Source: Trichomonas vaginalis G3 (taxonomy: Eukaryota; Parabasalia; Trichomonadida; Trichomonadidae). From it: a stretch of 64,000 bases of DNA. Location: contig NC_067208.1 in assembly GCF_026262505.1 (NCBI RefSeq), forward strand, positions 20,097,962 to 20,161,961, written 5' to 3'. The translations under genes and the position numbers were made by a program. The notes beneath the pieces were generated by a model, which saw only the letters and a list, made by a program, of their open reading frames with translations, had not been told where the DNA came from and ran no database searches. Position 1 is the stretch's first letter. Each line of letters starts with the position of its first letter. This document shows positions 39,590 through 48,201 of the stretch, in pieces.

Positions 39590-40998
39590 TCTATGCTGAT
39601 ATTTTCATCTGGTGTTGGAGTCTTTTGTATGTCGGCAAACATTTTTCGATATTCTTCTACTATGTCAGCCGAATCTTTCTTAGACTCTTGGAAAGATTCC
39701 ATATTCACCTCATGCTCTTGTTGAGGGTCAAGATTTTTCGGCTGTTCCAAATCTTCATCTAGTTCTGTGAAGTTAGTTTCCAAAGGAGTGACTTGTTCGT
39801 TTCCTTCAGGCTCTTCTAGCTGTTGTTGCTGAACTATTTCTTCCATGTCTGGTTGTATCTGAACTAGTTCTTCCTGTGGAGTTTCTTGTACCTCATCTGC
39901 TGGCATTTCATATATTCCGAGACCGTTTTCAACAATTTCCCTATCTACGTCATCCGCATTCATAAGCTTTTGTTCTTTCGTTCCGTCTCTATTTTTTACG
40001 CGTTTCATGACGAAAGTTGAATTGTCATTTAGCTCTGACATCAAATATCTCGGAGTAAATTCATCCATGTCATTTGGATGATATGCTATTAAATCATATC
40101 CCTTAGCGAGCTTGTATTTTCCAGGTTTGAGATTATATCCGTTTTGGTGCTGAGCCATAAAGCTAAATAGGTTCGGGTCAGTATTTCCATCCTTGAACTT
40201 TCCAATAGCTTCTTTATATCTGTCACTAAAGTCAACAGTATCTGGGAAACCACACTCTTCTTTAAGCATTTTTAAGAATTCTTGGTTTCCTTGTTCTCTA
40301 CTTCTTTTATGTCCTTGCTCTGTTTGTGGTTGTTGTTGTGCAGGGTTTTGAACTGTTGGTTGTTGTGCAGGGTTTTGAACTGTTGGTTGTTGTGTTGGTT
40401 GTTGTGTTGGTTGTTGTGTTGGTTGTTGTGTTGGTTTTGGTGCATGCCTGTGTCTGTGTCCATGTGACGATGTAAATGTTTTAGGTAGTCCTGGTGCAGG
40501 TGCTTCTCTTGGAGGGTTTGGTGGTATATAAGTTCCACCAGCTGGCACATATGTTCCATCTGCAGCGTAATGTCCTACCTGACTTTTCGTTTTTAAGAAA
40601 GCATTTACTAGGTCTGTTTTGGTCTGTTGTAACTCTTTTTCTTGACTTTTCACAACAGTTGCTCTAACGGCGTCATAGGCACTTTGAACTGCCTGTCTCG
40701 TTGCTGCATCTGTTATTTTCGTCATATTTTGTGCTACTTCTCTTAACTCTTTGTCGAAACCTTCAGACTTCAGTTTCTTTCCAGATGAGAAGTCGTTCAC
40801 TTGTTTCACCTTACTATGAAGAGCTTCGAAGGCGTTCTTAAAGTCAGCATTTGTTAAAGCTTCATTTGAACTGTCTTCATCCGCTTGTATTTTTGTCCTT
40901 ATTGACCCTATGAGTTGGGCTGCTTTAGCGTTGGCTTGGGCATCTAACCAGTCATTATTAGCTTTTATATATTCTGCGCTTTTCATTGCCTTTTGCAT
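39586..40998 (-). CDS. Large candidate structural protein with PTQQ repeats, 470 aa
   Basis: Helical, Q/A/K-rich N-terminal third (SAEYIKANNDWLDAQANAKAAQLIGSIRT). A central proline-rich linker has a YVPAGGTYIPPNPP stretch, an HGHRHRH run and tandem PTQQ then PTVQNPAQQ repeats (coding repeat at 40330-40440). A globular segment (GYNLKPGKYKLAKGYDLIAYHPNDMDEFTPRYLM) and an acidic E/Q-rich end follow. The domain mosaic is reminiscent of virion scaffold or core proteins. No family is recognised. Confidence 0.6.
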   Translation of the reverse strand: MQKAMKSAEYIKANNDWLDAQANAKAAQLIGSIRTKIQADEDSSNEALTNADFKNAFEALHSKVKQVNDFSSGKKLKSEGFDKELREVAQNMTKITDAATRQAVQSAYDAVRATVVKSQEKELQQTKTDLVNAFLKTKSQVGHYAADGTYVPAGGTYIPPNPPREAPAPGLPKTFTSSHGHRHRHAPKPTQQPTQQPTQQPTQQPTVQNPAQQPTVQNPAQQQPQTEQGHKRSREQGNQEFLKMLKEECGFPDTVDFSDRYKEAIGKFKDGNTDPNLFSFMAQHQNGYNLKPGKYKLAKGYDLIAYHPNDMDEFTPRYLMSELNDNSTFVMKRVKNRDGTKEQKLMNADDVDREIVENGLGIYEMPADEVQETPQEELVQIQPDMEEIVQQQQLEEPEGNEQVTPLETNFTELDEDLEQPKNLDPQQEHEVNMESFQESKKDSADIVEEYRKMFADIQKTPTPDENISIE

Positions 40999-41216
40999 GC
41001 TGCGTCGTTATTTTTACTTTCTTGTGCTAAGTTTTCATACTGTACGGTTTGGTTTTGCAACTGTAAAAGTTTTTCTGCCTTTACATTTGCTTCAACTTCT
41101 TTTTTATACTCATCGCTATCCATATATGTCTTCAGGGCTTTTTGTTTTATCTCTTCATCTTTCAGTATTTTATATTGAGTAGTATGGTTTTTCAAATTTA
41201 TGACATCTTGTTCCAT
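40983..41216 (-). CDS. Small coiled-coil element protein, 77 aa
   Basis: A short K/E/Q-rich helical protein (DEEIKQKALKTYMDSDEYKKEVEANVKAEKLLQLQNQ) that overlaps the start of the 470-aa gene by 16 bp and follows the basic protein gene by 6 bp. It could be a separate gene or part of a neighbour. Function unknown. Confidence 0.45.
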   Translation of the reverse strand: MEQDVINLKNHTTQYKILKDEEIKQKALKTYMDSDEYKKEVEANVKAEKLLQLQNQTVQYENLAQESKNNDAACKRQ

Positions 41217-41222
41217 TTTTTG

Positions 41223-41699
41223 CTACTTCTGCTGCTTTTTCTGACACTTTTTTGCATATTCCTCTGTACTTAGTTCTTTCAGTTGTTCTTCTTTCTTCTT
41301 TTTCTCTACGTTTAACTCATTTAGTTTCTTTGTGTGTCTGTCATATTCTAGTTTCTTTTCGTTTTCACTTATTTGCTTCTGTATGTCTATGTTTGACTTT
41401 TTGACATCTGTTATTTGATTTTTGAGTGAACTCAATTCATTTGACTTTGAGGGTTTATAAGCTGTTCCGTCTGCAGCTCCACCATAGCCTGCCATTTTCG
41501 CTAAAAGTCCCGCTCTTAAACCTCCACTCTGTGCACCAATGACTCGGTTTAAAAGCATAGGATTGCTTGACATTTGTTGCAACATAGTGGGGTCATTCAG
41601 CATTTGTTGTTGCAACTGTTGTTGTGGTGTTAGTCTTACTATTGGATGTTTCAATGCTCTCTTCCTCTTACGTATATTCTTACGTAGCTTACGTGGCAT
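41223..41699 (-). CDS. Basic core-like protein, 158 aa
   Basis: It begins MPRKLRKNIRKRKRALKH, an arginine/lysine-rich DNA-binding arm. A Q/M-rich segment, a Gly-rich hinge (GAQSGGLRAGLLAKMAGYGGAADG) and a C-terminal coiled coil (about residues 90-158) follow. It is the last gene before the right TIR and first of the minus-strand block, with gaps of a few bases or overlaps to the next three genes. A DNA-condensing core protein is a reasonable guess. Confidence 0.55.
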   Translation of the reverse strand: MPRKLRKNIRKRKRALKHPIVRLTPQQQLQQQMLNDPTMLQQMSSNPMLLNRVIGAQSGGLRAGLLAKMAGYGGAADGTAYKPSKSNELSSLKNQITDVKKSNIDIQKQISENEKKLEYDRHTKKLNELNVEKKKKEEQLKELSTEEYAKKCQKKQQK

Positions 41700-41786
41700 T
41701 TTAAGTGAAGTTAAAAAGCGGTTTTTGACAGATGTTTTATTGTGACTTCTTCGTAAAGACTTTGTTGAGACTTCTTCGTAAATGAC

Positions 41787-41866
41787 CCAAAAATATATTT
41801 TAGGGTAGAAGGGTATATCTAACCTCTTTTCTAACCTCTTTTCTACCCTCTTGAATTTTCATGAAT
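41787..41866 (+). repeat. Palindromic module, GGGTA type (right TIR)
   Basis: AAAATATATTTTAGGGTAGA, then AGGGTATATCTAACCT, further AACCTC and TACCC words, then TTGAATTTTCATGAA. Faces the inverted copy at 42057-42131. Confidence 0.75.
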
Positions 41867-42056
41867 TTCTTCGTAAAGACTTTGTTAAGACTTCTTCGTA
41901 AAGACTTTGTTGAGACTTCTTCGTAAAGACTTTGTTGAGACTTCTTCGTAAAGACTTTGTTGAGACTTCTTCGTAAAGACTTTGTCAAGACTTCATCGTA
42001 AAGACTTTGTTGAGATTTCTTCGTAAATGACCCTAGTAGTATATTTTTGGTGTAAA

Positions 42057-42366
42057 TTTCATGAAAATTCAAGAGGGTAGAAAAGAGGTTAGAAAAGAGG
42101 TTAGATATACCCTTCTACCCTAAAATATATTTTTGTCTGATTTACGCTCATTACGATGAAGTTTTGACAAAGTCTTTACGAAGAAATCTTGACAAAGTCT
42201 TTACGAAGAAGTCTTGACAAAACATTTACGAAGAAGTCTTGACAAAACATTTACGAAGAAGAAGTCTTGACAAAACATTTACGAAGAAATTCATGAAAAT
42301 TCAAGAGGTGAAAAATGAGGTGAAAAAACAGGTGAAATCTCACCTCTTCACCTAAAATATATTTTT
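42057..42366 (-). repeat. Two inverted palindromic modules of different type
   Basis: A GGGTA-type copy at ~42057-42131 and a GGTGA-type copy at ~42290-42366, separated by 25-bp tandem units. Confidence 0.75.
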
Positions 42367-42552
42367 ATTGAATTCTGTATAATATTCTGAGTAATATGAC
42401 AGATGTTTATATAACACTTTCTCCGGTTTATAGGACCTCTCTCATATTCTATCTTGTCATATCAAAACTCATAGTCATGTTTGTCCTCTAAGACTTCATT
42501 TATACTAAACATCTTCAGGGCTAGAAGGCACGAAGTGCCTGGAAGCCCCACT

Positions 42553-42586
<34 letters not shown>

Positions 42587-42588
<2 letters not shown>

Positions 42589-42592
42589 ATTA
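42587..42592. repeat. Target site duplication GCATTA, right copy
   Basis: GCATTA directly after the terminal T run of element 1; identical to 17231-17236. Confidence 0.85.
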
Positions 42593-42966
42593 TATTTCCA
42601 CTCATTATATTCGTAAATTTTGAGGTTTATCATTCGCTTTTAAGATCATTGAATTTGATTTTTATATAAAATAGTTATATATTAGAAAATAATATGAGTT
42701 TATGTGATATTATTTTTCAGAAGATTTCATTCTATATGCCTATGAAAAGTACTCTCAAAACTAACTTTTTCCTAATTATAATTAAATCTAGAATATTGTA
42801 TTATGCTTAGTATTATTTCATTTTTCTCATTCAATTTAGAATTTACAAATGTCAAAAAATTGAGAGCTGTCACTTTTGATGAATTTCTGTTTATTACAGC
42901 ATTGTTATTAATATGAAAATAAAGCTTATTTCAATGAAAATTGTTCTGCAAATTTATTTCACTTTT
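42593..42966. other. Unique AT-rich flank, nothing recognised
   Basis: DNA between element 1 and the fold-back repeat. No ORF or repeat supported. Confidence 0.55.
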
Positions 42967-44062
42967 GACCTCACTTTTTCCGTAATTCAATTTATTACTT
43001 TTAATATTTTAGATCTTCATAATATCATTTGAAAAATTAACCATATAAAAAAATCAAGTTATCAATTCACTTTTTCCGTAATTCAAAAATCAAAAATATA
43101 AATAATATATCTTTTTATCAAATATTATTATTATATTCTATGAAAAATGAGGTCCGGAAATTTTGCGGATTCCCGTAACTCAATTTTACGGAAAAAGTGC
43201 AGTAAACTATTCAAAATACGGAAAAATTGGTGTAAACTAATGATTTTACGGTAAAATCACGGAAAGTCCCGGAAGAATATATGTGCCTATATGAAATTAT
43301 ACAAAAATGAATCAAACGCAATTTTAAAAGATTGTTCTTGTATTATAAATGCTATTCGCAGATTTATTAGTTGAAGAAAATTACCAAATTTTTGCCGATT
43401 TACAAAAAATGATTTACAAAGCATATTTTTATAAGGCTTTAAAAATCTTTAAAATGTGACCGGTGACGGAAATCCATGGTAACCAACCGCGGTTCCCGTT
43501 TGGAATGCCATAGTAAAAAGTATGGCAGTCCCAACGGGAACCGCGGTAATTTACCGAGGTTTCCGCACACCGGTCCCTTTTTTTAGGAATTTTTTCGATT
43601 AAAAAATATGCTTTGTAAATCATTTTTTGTAAATCGGCAAAAATTTGGAAATATTCTGACGACAATAAATCTGGGAATAGTATTTTAAATACGAGAACAA
43701 CCTATTTAAAAGTGTTTCGCTCGATTTTGTATAATTTCAAATTTTCGCATATAGCTTTCCGTGAATTACCGTGATTTTACCGCCACAATCAATAGTTTAC
43801 GACACTTTTCCGTAAGTTGAGTAGTTTACTGCACTTTTTCCGTAAAATTGAGTTACGGGAATCCGTAAGATTACCGTACCTCACTTCTAGTTGAAAATAG
43901 CATTAGTATATAATAAATAGATATATTATTCATATTTTTGATTTTGAATTACGGAAAAAGTGAGTTCAGAAACTTCCAATTATTATTTGATTAATTATGT
44001 TAAAAATACTATAAGGAATTAAAATACATAATGTTGAAATTTGAATTACGGAAAAAGTGAGG
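42967..44062. repeat. Fold-back palindrome, arms ~0.5 kb
   Basis: Left-arm landmarks recur inverted on the right: CTCACTTTTTCCGTAATTCAA (42970-42990) against TTGAATTACGGAAAAAGTGAG (44041-44061); AAATTTTTGCCGATTTACAA near 43390 against its inverse near 43625; ACCGGTGACGGAAA against TTTCCGCACACCGGT. The centre is the small hairpin GCCATA...TATGGC at 43507-43526. ACGGAAAAAGTG words recur in both arms. Arms are similar but not identical, and no ORF spans it. It may be a fold-back element or an inverted duplication of a shorter repeat. Confidence 0.8.
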
Positions 44063-44439
44063 GTGAAAGTGAAGTGAAAAAGTAAGATATTTTTTTGTTG
44101 AAATAATCATAGTTGTACAATTTTGAAACTATATGTAAAGCTAGAAATTGAATAAATTCAAAAACAAAAATTGTTTATTCTTATTAATAAATTTATATTA
44201 ATCAATATTTGAACAACCCGTAATTAAAATTGAATTCCTCTTAAAATTTAATCCATACGTTAATTTTTAATTTGCTCGGCGAATGCCGAGCTTCCCTACT
44301 TCTCTTGTCATTCCTTCAAAAACTCTAATCTCATCGCACTTACAAACATCATGATTTGATGTATTGTCGAGAAATCTTAGACTTGTTTGTCATTTGATTA
44401 TAGCATTTGAAAGTCATCTCGAAAATCGATTAACAAGAC

Positions 44440-45048
44440 AATTTCCCAAACATCTACATACAAGTAGATGATGGTAAACCCATTAGAGTTGTTTTGCTAT
44501 GATTCCTCCAATCTTATGATGAGAAAAATCAATATCAAAACAGCTCTAATCGAACATTCTACAACAGCTTAGCATCCAGCTAGTTCCAAGTAATGCGATT
44601 ACAACATCAACGGCCAAAGCCTTTCAGAGTCCTTTACAATCTTTCTTCTCATCTCAATGTGAAGTGGCCCCAAACGAACTACAAGCTGACGTTACAACGC
44701 ATTACAACCCGGTTAATACGAGCATATACATTAGAGCTGCTTGTGTTATGATCTCCCTCATCAATTGATGAGAGATCTCATTATGAAGCAGCTCCAATCG
44801 AACTAAAAACCTACATACAAATGAGTGAAAACAAACTCATTAGAGTTGTGTTGCTTTGATTTCTCTCATCAGAAGATGAGAGATACCAGAACAAAACAAC
44901 TCTAATCAAACTTTCTACACAACTCAGCACAGTATCAATGCAAAGTAATGCGTCTGTATCGTTAACAAGCAAAGTTGTTTCGGGTCCTTAGTTAGTATAC
45001 ATATAATGTGTACGGAGGCACTGCGAGCCTCCTTACCCATTATATGTG
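44440..45048. repeat. Cluster of long hairpins near the left end of element 2
   Basis: Three related stem-loops: ~44483-44557 (ATTAGAGTTGTTTTG against CAAAACAGCTCTAAT), ~44730-44800 (ATTAGAGCTGCTT against AAGCAGCTCCAAT, inner stem CTCATCA/TTGATGAG) and ~44848-44915 (ATTAGAGTTGTGTTG against CAAAACAACTCTAAT, inner CTCTCATC/GATGAGAG). Arms differ between copies with compensating changes or G-T pairs. A fourth hairpin spans 45000-45048 (CATATAATG ... GGAGGC ACTGCGA GCCTCC ... CATTATATG). No ORF is present. Structured RNA, protein-binding cruciforms, or subterminal replication signals are all possible. Confidence 0.65.
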
Positions 45049-45195
45049 AATTTGACACTTTACAAAACCGTTAACGTATATTTTACAACACAAACACAAA
45101 CACCAACTTAACCTTAAATATTTATAAAGCCGCCAACCACTTCACCTCACTAACGTTTTCACAAACGACTTCACTACTGTAAAAAATAAACGTTC

Positions 45196-45522
45196 TCACT
45201 TACAAAAGTATTGCAACTCTTCCCATTGCTGTGCTTCACACACTAGTTCATATTCTTCAGTATCGCTGCTGTCGCTCCAATCGTCAGAGTCAAAGTCACT
45301 GTCAAAATAAATGTTAGTAAGTTTTGACAAAGCTAATGAAACACGCTTACCGTTTGTATCGTATGCTTGTATAAACTTTCCATTCTTCATTCCTTCATAA
45401 ACGCTCAAACTAACTTTACCCTTTCTCCCTCGTATCTGATAGAATGTATTTTCACGAGGAACGAAGAACAAATTCTTGAACTCATGACCGTTGTAGTTTG
45501 TTATCTCAATAGTTTTCGTCAT
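45196..45522 (-). CDS. Small protein related to the tail of the HNH endonuclease
   Basis: The 108-aa protein contains TIEITNYNGHEFKNLFFVPRENTFYQIRG, similar to the C-terminal region of the HNH protein at 60650-61120 (SIEVKTYGKHEFDDLYYDPEKTSSIS). A basic strand follows (RKGKVSLSVYEGMKNGKFIQAYDTNGKRVSLAL), then an acidic D/S-rich end (YFDSDFDSDDWSDSSDTEEYE). It may be a stand-alone recognition domain, of the kind that accompanies homing nucleases, without the nuclease. It looks whole. Confidence 0.5.
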   Translation of the reverse strand: MTKTIEITNYNGHEFKNLFFVPRENTFYQIRGRKGKVSLSVYEGMKNGKFIQAYDTNGKRVSLALSKLTNIYFDSDFDSDDWSDSSDTEEYELVCEAQQWEELQYFCK

Positions 45523-45596
45523 TTATATAAAAAAAATAAAAAATAAACTTAAAAATTAATGATATCACCACCCTCACATGTATGAAAACATAGCAC

Positions 45597-45664
45597 AAAA
45601 ATAAATTTAGGTGAAGTGGTGAAATCTCACCTCTTTTTTCACCCGGTTTTTCACCCTGTTGAAT
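45597..45664 (+). repeat. Palindromic module (element 2 copy)
   Basis: AAATAAATTTAGGTGAAGTG, core GGTGAAATCTCACC, then two TCACCC words and TTGAATTC: the same module as in element 1. Confidence 0.7.
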
Positions 45665-46190
45665 TCATTGCTTTATAACTCTCTTCCTTGGTTTTCTTTT
45701 AGTTGCTTTCTTCACGGCTGTCTCCACTTGACTGTCTTTCTTCTTCGTCCATAATGATACCAATTACTTCCACCAGTCAATGGGTCAAATGGTCGTTCAT
45801 AAGGGTTTCCATACATTCCATAAAGGTCCGTATGGATAAACCGCTGGTGGAGAAGAAACATTTTCTTAGTTCCATCGACTCTATTAAAATGCATTGTTTT
45901 CACCTTTCATCTGGTCATATAAAGTCTTTGCGTGTTTTGCAAATCATCGTCCTTCCTAAAGCATTTTCTGACTCAATCGCAACCAAATTGGATGCTTTAT
46001 TTATGAGCCTTATTTTATTTAATCTTAACTTCTTTGCAACCCAGCCTCCAATCTTTCCTTTATTTGCATCTAATGTCTTTGAAACCCTTCCTCCACTCAT
46101 TTTATTTACTGGGTCATAAGCTCCAAGTGCTTTTGCTCCAAATGCTAATGCTTTTGTTCCCATTGCGCCTAAAGCTGCCCAAGCTACCAT
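45665..46190 (-). pseudogene. Small Gly/Ala-rich basic protein, broken
   Basis: It opens MVAWAALGAMGTKALAFGAKALGAYDPVNKMSGG (hydrophobic, membrane-active style, comparable to 23038-23397), continues with a basic helical part and ends VETAVKKATKRKPRKRVIKQ. It probably corresponds to the Gly-rich minor virion proteins of element 1. It carries one or two breaks. Confidence 0.45.
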
Positions 46191-46415
46191 TTACACCATA
46201 TTAAAATCATCTCTCTTCAATATTATCTCATAAAAGTTCTCGTTACTGGAGAAAGTCAATGAAACATAAGCGTTCTCACAGGCTTCGCCCTCACCGCTTT
46301 GCGGTCTATCTAACTTCTTTCTTATATCATCTATACGCTTCAAAATGTCTGAACAATTGCTAACATCTTCTACAACAGTTATTTCATCATGAATGACCTT
46401 CAAGAACAAGCTCAT
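46191..46415 (-). CDS. Small element protein, 74 aa
   Basis: An intact short frame (MSLFLKVIHDEITVVEDVSNCSDILKRIDDIRKKLD) lying base-to-base with its neighbours on both sides. Two GC-rich mini-hairpins (46281-46289 and 46293-46305) fall inside the codons for RPQSGEGEACE. A TTTTAATAGCATATTAA box precedes the start. Function unknown. Confidence 0.5.
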   Translation of the reverse strand: MSLFLKVIHDEITVVEDVSNCSDILKRIDDIRKKLDRPQSGEGEACENAYVSLTFSSNENFYEIILKRDDFNMV

Positions 46416-47297
46416 TTAATATGCTATTAAAATCATCTCAATAATGAGTCCATCCTTTCCATCTTTAGGTAGCACAACATCTTTCATTGAAGAAGGTTCG
46501 ACAAGTCTTATGTTAAACTTACTGACAAAGTTTGTTATACTATAATGCTTTGGCGGCGAATACATATAGTTTGAAAGACATAATATAGATTCTTCAGCAA
46601 ATTCACTTATACTGGATTTTATAACAATGTTCTCACGAGACCAAACGCCACCAATTGACAATCTTGTAAGCAATCCTGCTGAACCTTCAACTGTAAACGT
46701 CGATGGTAACATTCCACGAAGGTCATCTATTGACATCGTTGAGTCACTGTATTTAAATATTTTCTTAAAGCAATCGTCATTATCTAACCATGCAATAGCT
46801 TTGAAGTTTTCATTCGAATATACATCTGCTTCATTAAATGTAAAACCTGACTTCCTTGCAGAGATGACTTTAAAATCTATTGAGTTTGTTTCAAAATTAT
46901 ATGCTATGGTAACTTCTGAAGGTAATGGATGTCCTTCCGCAGTAAGTTGTTCTCTCACTACCGTTTGAAGCTTTGTGTTAAAAACTTTCATGTCATCTCC
47001 TGTGTCTAGGTTCACATACACAGCAACAGGGAAACTATCTTGCTTCTTTGTTTCATCATTATACCTCAAAACATTAAAGTTCTTCAATAATATTGTTCTT
47101 CCTGCTGGAATACTTCGAACCTGTCTGATTTCAATAGCTTTCTCACCTCCTACATACTCTACCCAGTATCTTGGATATTCATAAGTATACTGACTTTCTT
47201 GAATTTTGGTTGGTTTCATCATAACATGTTCATAGTATATCTTTATACTCTTGTCAGTTAGACTCGGTGCTATGTTCTGAATATTTCTGACTTGCAT
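46416..47297 (-). CDS. Putative vertex/minor capsid protein (family A)
   Basis: About 293 aa from Met 47297 (MQVRNIQNIAPSLTDKSIKIYYEHVMM), chosen because the promoter box lies in the 16-bp spacer to the divergent ATPase; the upstream in-frame Met is inside that gene. It contains the family strand YTYEYPRYWVEYVGGEKAIEIRQVRSI and an all-beta C-terminus (FNIRLVEPSSMKDVVLPKDGKDGLIIEMILIAY). Relatives: 19889-20737 and 61162-62019. Penton-like role inferred. It looks whole. Confidence 0.55.
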   Translation of the reverse strand: MQVRNIQNIAPSLTDKSIKIYYEHVMMKPTKIQESQYTYEYPRYWVEYVGGEKAIEIRQVRSIPAGRTILLKNFNVLRYNDETKKQDSFPVAVYVNLDTGDDMKVFNTKLQTVVREQLTAEGHPLPSEVTIAYNFETNSIDFKVISARKSGFTFNEADVYSNENFKAIAWLDNDDCFKKIFKYSDSTMSIDDLRGMLPSTFTVEGSAGLLTRLSIGGVWSRENIVIKSSISEFAEESILCLSNYMYSPPKHYSITNFVSKFNIRLVEPSSMKDVVLPKDGKDGLIIEMILIAY

Positions 47298-47313
47298 TTT
47301 TAATGGAGATAAA
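47298..47313. promoter_or_regulatory. 16-bp bidirectional element promoter
   Basis: TTTTAATGGAGATAAA is the whole spacer between divergent start codons. It reads TTTTAAT toward the ATPase gene and TTTATCT toward the vertex gene. Confidence 0.6.
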
Positions 47314-48201
47314 ATGAAGCATTTAATACATGATGTAGATGAAGACATGAATGAAACTACAGACAAACTTAACTCTTCTCTTATTCTTCCTTTCAGCAAA
47401 GATTATGAATTCTGTTCAAATGGCGTTTATTTCTATTGTGGAAAGATGGGGTCAGGAAAGACATTTAATCTCATTCGTCATATTCTTATAACAGAACGTT
47501 TAGGAAATGACTCATATTATGACCAAATCATTATATCAGTAACTTCAGACTCTATGGACTCAACAGCGAAAACATTTATGTCAAAAGTTCAAGCCTCTGT
47601 CGTTAAAGTTCCAGATAGTGAACTCATTGAATTTCTTCAACGTTACATTCGACGTAAGAGAAAATATTATGCCATCGTAGAGTTCATACAGTCAGGAATG
47701 CAAAAGACTTCTGAGGAGATGGAAAGAATTATTGACAAACACCACTTACGTCAATACTCAGGAGTTTACGATATGAAACGACTTACAAACTACATTCTGT
47801 CAAAACTTTCAAAATACCCCTTCAAAAAATATCCATCAAACACTTTATTAGTTTGTGATGATTTCGCTGGTAAAGGTTTAGTGTCAAAACCAGACTCACC
47901 ATTAGCTAACATCATTACTAAAGTCAGACATTACCACTTAACTGTAGCAATACTTATGCAAACATGGAGGTTTTTAGCTTTAAACATAAAACGTCTCATA
48001 ACTGACTTCGTTATCTTTCAAGGTTTCTCACGTTATGATATTGAACTCATTTGGAAACAGTCAGGTATAACATTACCTTTTGAAGAAATTTGGGAAGCAT
48101 ATAAGTCTCTCATCTCTCCTCGTTCATACCTTGAGATTCATATCATGACTAATACCATTAAAGTCAAAAATATTCCATGGGAACGACCAACATTGTTTTA
48201 A
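47314..48201 (+). CDS. Genome-packaging ATPase, FtsK/HerA (A32-like)
   Basis: The 295-aa protein has Walker A YCGKMGSGKTFNL near residue 44 and Walker B TLLVCDDFAGKGL; TVAILMQTWRFLALNIKRLITDFVIFQGFS corresponds to the sensor region and arginine-containing end. It is the counterpart of 31763-32638 and similar along the whole length. It pumps element DNA into the capsid in related systems. Convergent overlap of 4 bp with 48198-48599. It looks whole. Confidence 0.88.
   Translation: MKHLIHDVDEDMNETTDKLNSSLILPFSKDYEFCSNGVYFYCGKMGSGKTFNLIRHILITERLGNDSYYDQIIISVTSDSMDSTAKTFMSKVQASVVKVPDSELIEFLQRYIRRKRKYYAIVEFIQSGMQKTSEEMERIIDKHHLRQYSGVYDMKRLTNYILSKLSKYPFKKYPSNTLLVCDDFAGKGLVSKPDSPLANIITKVRHYHLTVAILMQTWRFLALNIKRLITDFVIFQGFSRYDIELIWKQSGITLPFEEIWEAYKSLISPRSYLEIHIMTNTIKVKNIPWERPTLF

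Larger units (their letters stand above)
17237..42586. mobile_element. Maverick/Polinton element 1, both ends present
   Basis: A 25.35-kb element. Left end is an A run (17237-17250) then GGGAGTGGGGCTTCC; right end is the exact inverse followed by a T run (42556-42586). GCATTA directly flanks both ends (17231-17236, 42587-42592), a 6-bp target duplication as expected for Polintons. It carries the diagnostic set: retroviral-type integrase, protein-primed DNA polymerase B, A32/FtsK-type packaging ATPase and double jelly-roll capsid region, plus a D12 methyltransferase, SF3 helicase, fibre and KilA-N genes. Strand layout is a plus-strand left half and a mostly minus-strand right half. No adenain-type protease was recognised. 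Several genes are broken (at least six breaks overall), so it is a fossil; the perfect target duplication and the closely matching TIRs argue for a recent insertion. Confidence 0.95.
41745..42586 (-). repeat. Right terminal inverted repeat of element 1
   Basis: Inverse of 17237-18060, with the same order of terminus, hairpin (42526-42540), methyltransferase scrap, palindromic modules and 25-bp units. Two modules (41787-41866 and 42057-42131) are of GGGTA type where the left TIR has GGTGA type. The terminal homopolymer is 31 T against 14 A at the left. Confidence 0.85.

Noticed and set aside
41800-42072. 90-residue frame with SLYDEVLTKSLRRSLNKVFTKK repeats
   Set aside because: It is the translation of the TIR's 25-bp units and palindromic modules, with no independent evidence of coding.
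42481-42669. ORF crossing the right end of element 1
   Set aside because: It reads through the terminal T run from element into flank; purely accidental.
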